A stretch of DNA of 6,361 bases from Bacteroidota bacterium (GTDB lineage Bacteria; Bacteroidota; Bacteroidia; Flavobacteriales_D; Crocinitomicaceae): the NCBI GenBank assembly GCA_024280195.1, contig JAJRQP010000127.1, positions 1 to 6,361 on the forward strand, written 5' to 3'. Position 1 is the first letter of the stretch, and each line of letters begins with the position of its first letter. Positions 5,923 to 6,361 of this stretch are shown in pieces. The translations under genes and the position numbers were made by a program. Below the pieces are notes generated by a model. The model saw only the letters and a list, made by a program, of their open reading frames with translations. It was not told the DNA's origin and made no database searches.

Positions 5923-6361
5923 GTTACCTTGATGAATTAAATGAGAGTCAGCGCGTTGCTGTTGAGAATATCCACGGACCGACAATGGTAATTGCGGGTG
6001 CAGGATCTGGTAAGACGAGAGTTTTGACCTATCGAATTGCTCACATGATGGAAAACAAGATTGATCCATTCAACATTATGGCATTAACTTTTACCAATAA
6101 AGCTGCGAAAGAAATGACGCAGAGAATTGGAGAAATCGTTGGCGATGGAGAAGCTAGAAATATCACAATGGGTACTTTCCACTCCGTTTTTTCAAGAATT
6201 CTTCGGTATAACGCTGATAGATTAGGATATCCTAGCAACTTCACGATTTACGACACACAAGATTCTAAAAGTTTGCTGAAAGAAATTTTAAAAGGGTTTA
6301 GTTTAGATGATAAAGCGTATAAAGTCTCTAATGTTTTAGGGAGAATTTCTTCTGCAAAAAA
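5919..6361 (+). CDS. uvrD: UvrD/PcrA-like superfamily 1 DNA helicase (N-terminal part, cut by window end)
   Basis: ATG 5919 opens a frame with no stop to the window edge (147 codons plus two bases), the N-terminal domain 1A/1B start of a 3'-5' SF1A helicase used in DNA repair and replication restart. The motifs come in order: the Q motif in LDELNESQRVAV (4-15, Q11), Walker A AGAGSGKT (26-33), and motif Ia ALTFTNKAAKEM (55-66). GTFHS follows at 85-89 and FTIYDTQDS at 108-116. The DExx box and the RecA-like domain 2 lie beyond the window, so UvrD/PcrA versus Rep cannot be fully separated; the opening MSYLDELNESQ is typical of Bacteroidota UvrD/PcrA. It is transcribed divergently from fbaA, with its own promoter at 5828-5856. 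The start is supported by family alignment and lies at the usual distance before the Q motif. Confidence 0.93.
   Translation, partial: MSYLDELNESQRVAVENIHGPTMVIAGAGSGKTRVLTYRIAHMMENKIDPFNIMALTFTNKAAKEMTQRIGEIVGDGEARNITMGTFHSVFSRILRYNADRLGYPSNFTIYDTQDSKSLLKEILKGFSLDDKAYKVSNVLGRISSAK

Noticed and set aside
5875..6244. Two minus-strand open frames opposite the helicase start
   Set aside because: The plus strand encodes an unmistakable UvrD-type Q motif, Walker A and GTFHS in order, so these are antisense shadows.

Overview
The window is a housekeeping stretch of a Bacteroidota chromosome, most likely from the order Flavobacteriales. Three things point there. The DNA is AT-rich, with A/T-ending codons and little sign of Shine-Dalgarno sequences. 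Several genes are preceded by the Bacteroidota -7 element TAnnTTTG. The proteins (S15, PNPase, AccD, class II aldolase) read like flavobacterial versions, and I recall fbaA-accD-rpsO-pnp as a common order in that group. The family cannot be fixed from the sequence; the PNPase wording is not obviously that of genus Flavobacterium itself.

Layout, left to right. On the minus strand at 17-838 is an AraC-type regulator with a DUF6597-like sensor half. Next is a short intergenic stretch (839-1032) with the pnp terminator hairpin and a tentative promoter for the regulator. A leftward block follows (transcribed from right to left): fbaA (start 5680), accD 22 bp downstream, rpsO, then pnp. The rpsO-pnp gap (3166-3370) holds the rpsO terminator and a cluster of inverted repeats. 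The 98 bp accD-rpsO gap holds a nearly pure A/T hairpin that abuts a good -7 box for rpsO. At the right edge a divergent gene on the plus strand, the start of a UvrD/PcrA-like DNA helicase, is cut off by the window end. The 238 bp divergent region (5681-5918) has a -7 match in each direction.

Functionally, fbaA (glycolysis/gluconeogenesis) and accD (malonyl-CoA synthesis) look co-transcribed. rpsO and pnp form the classical translation/RNA-decay pair, with rpsO having its own promoter. The araC-family gene is visibly more AT-rich than pnp and lies where I would expect rpoD in many relatives, so it may be an accessory insertion; that is recollection and inference.

No rRNA, tRNA, CRISPR array, insertion sequence, prophage or defence gene is visible, and I do not see an undescribed multi-gene system. 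The observations most worth a second look are small. One is a near-leaderless 18-codon mini-ORF whose stop overlaps the helicase start codon. Another is the repeat cluster between rpsO and pnp. The third is the hairpin arrangement at the rpsO promoter.
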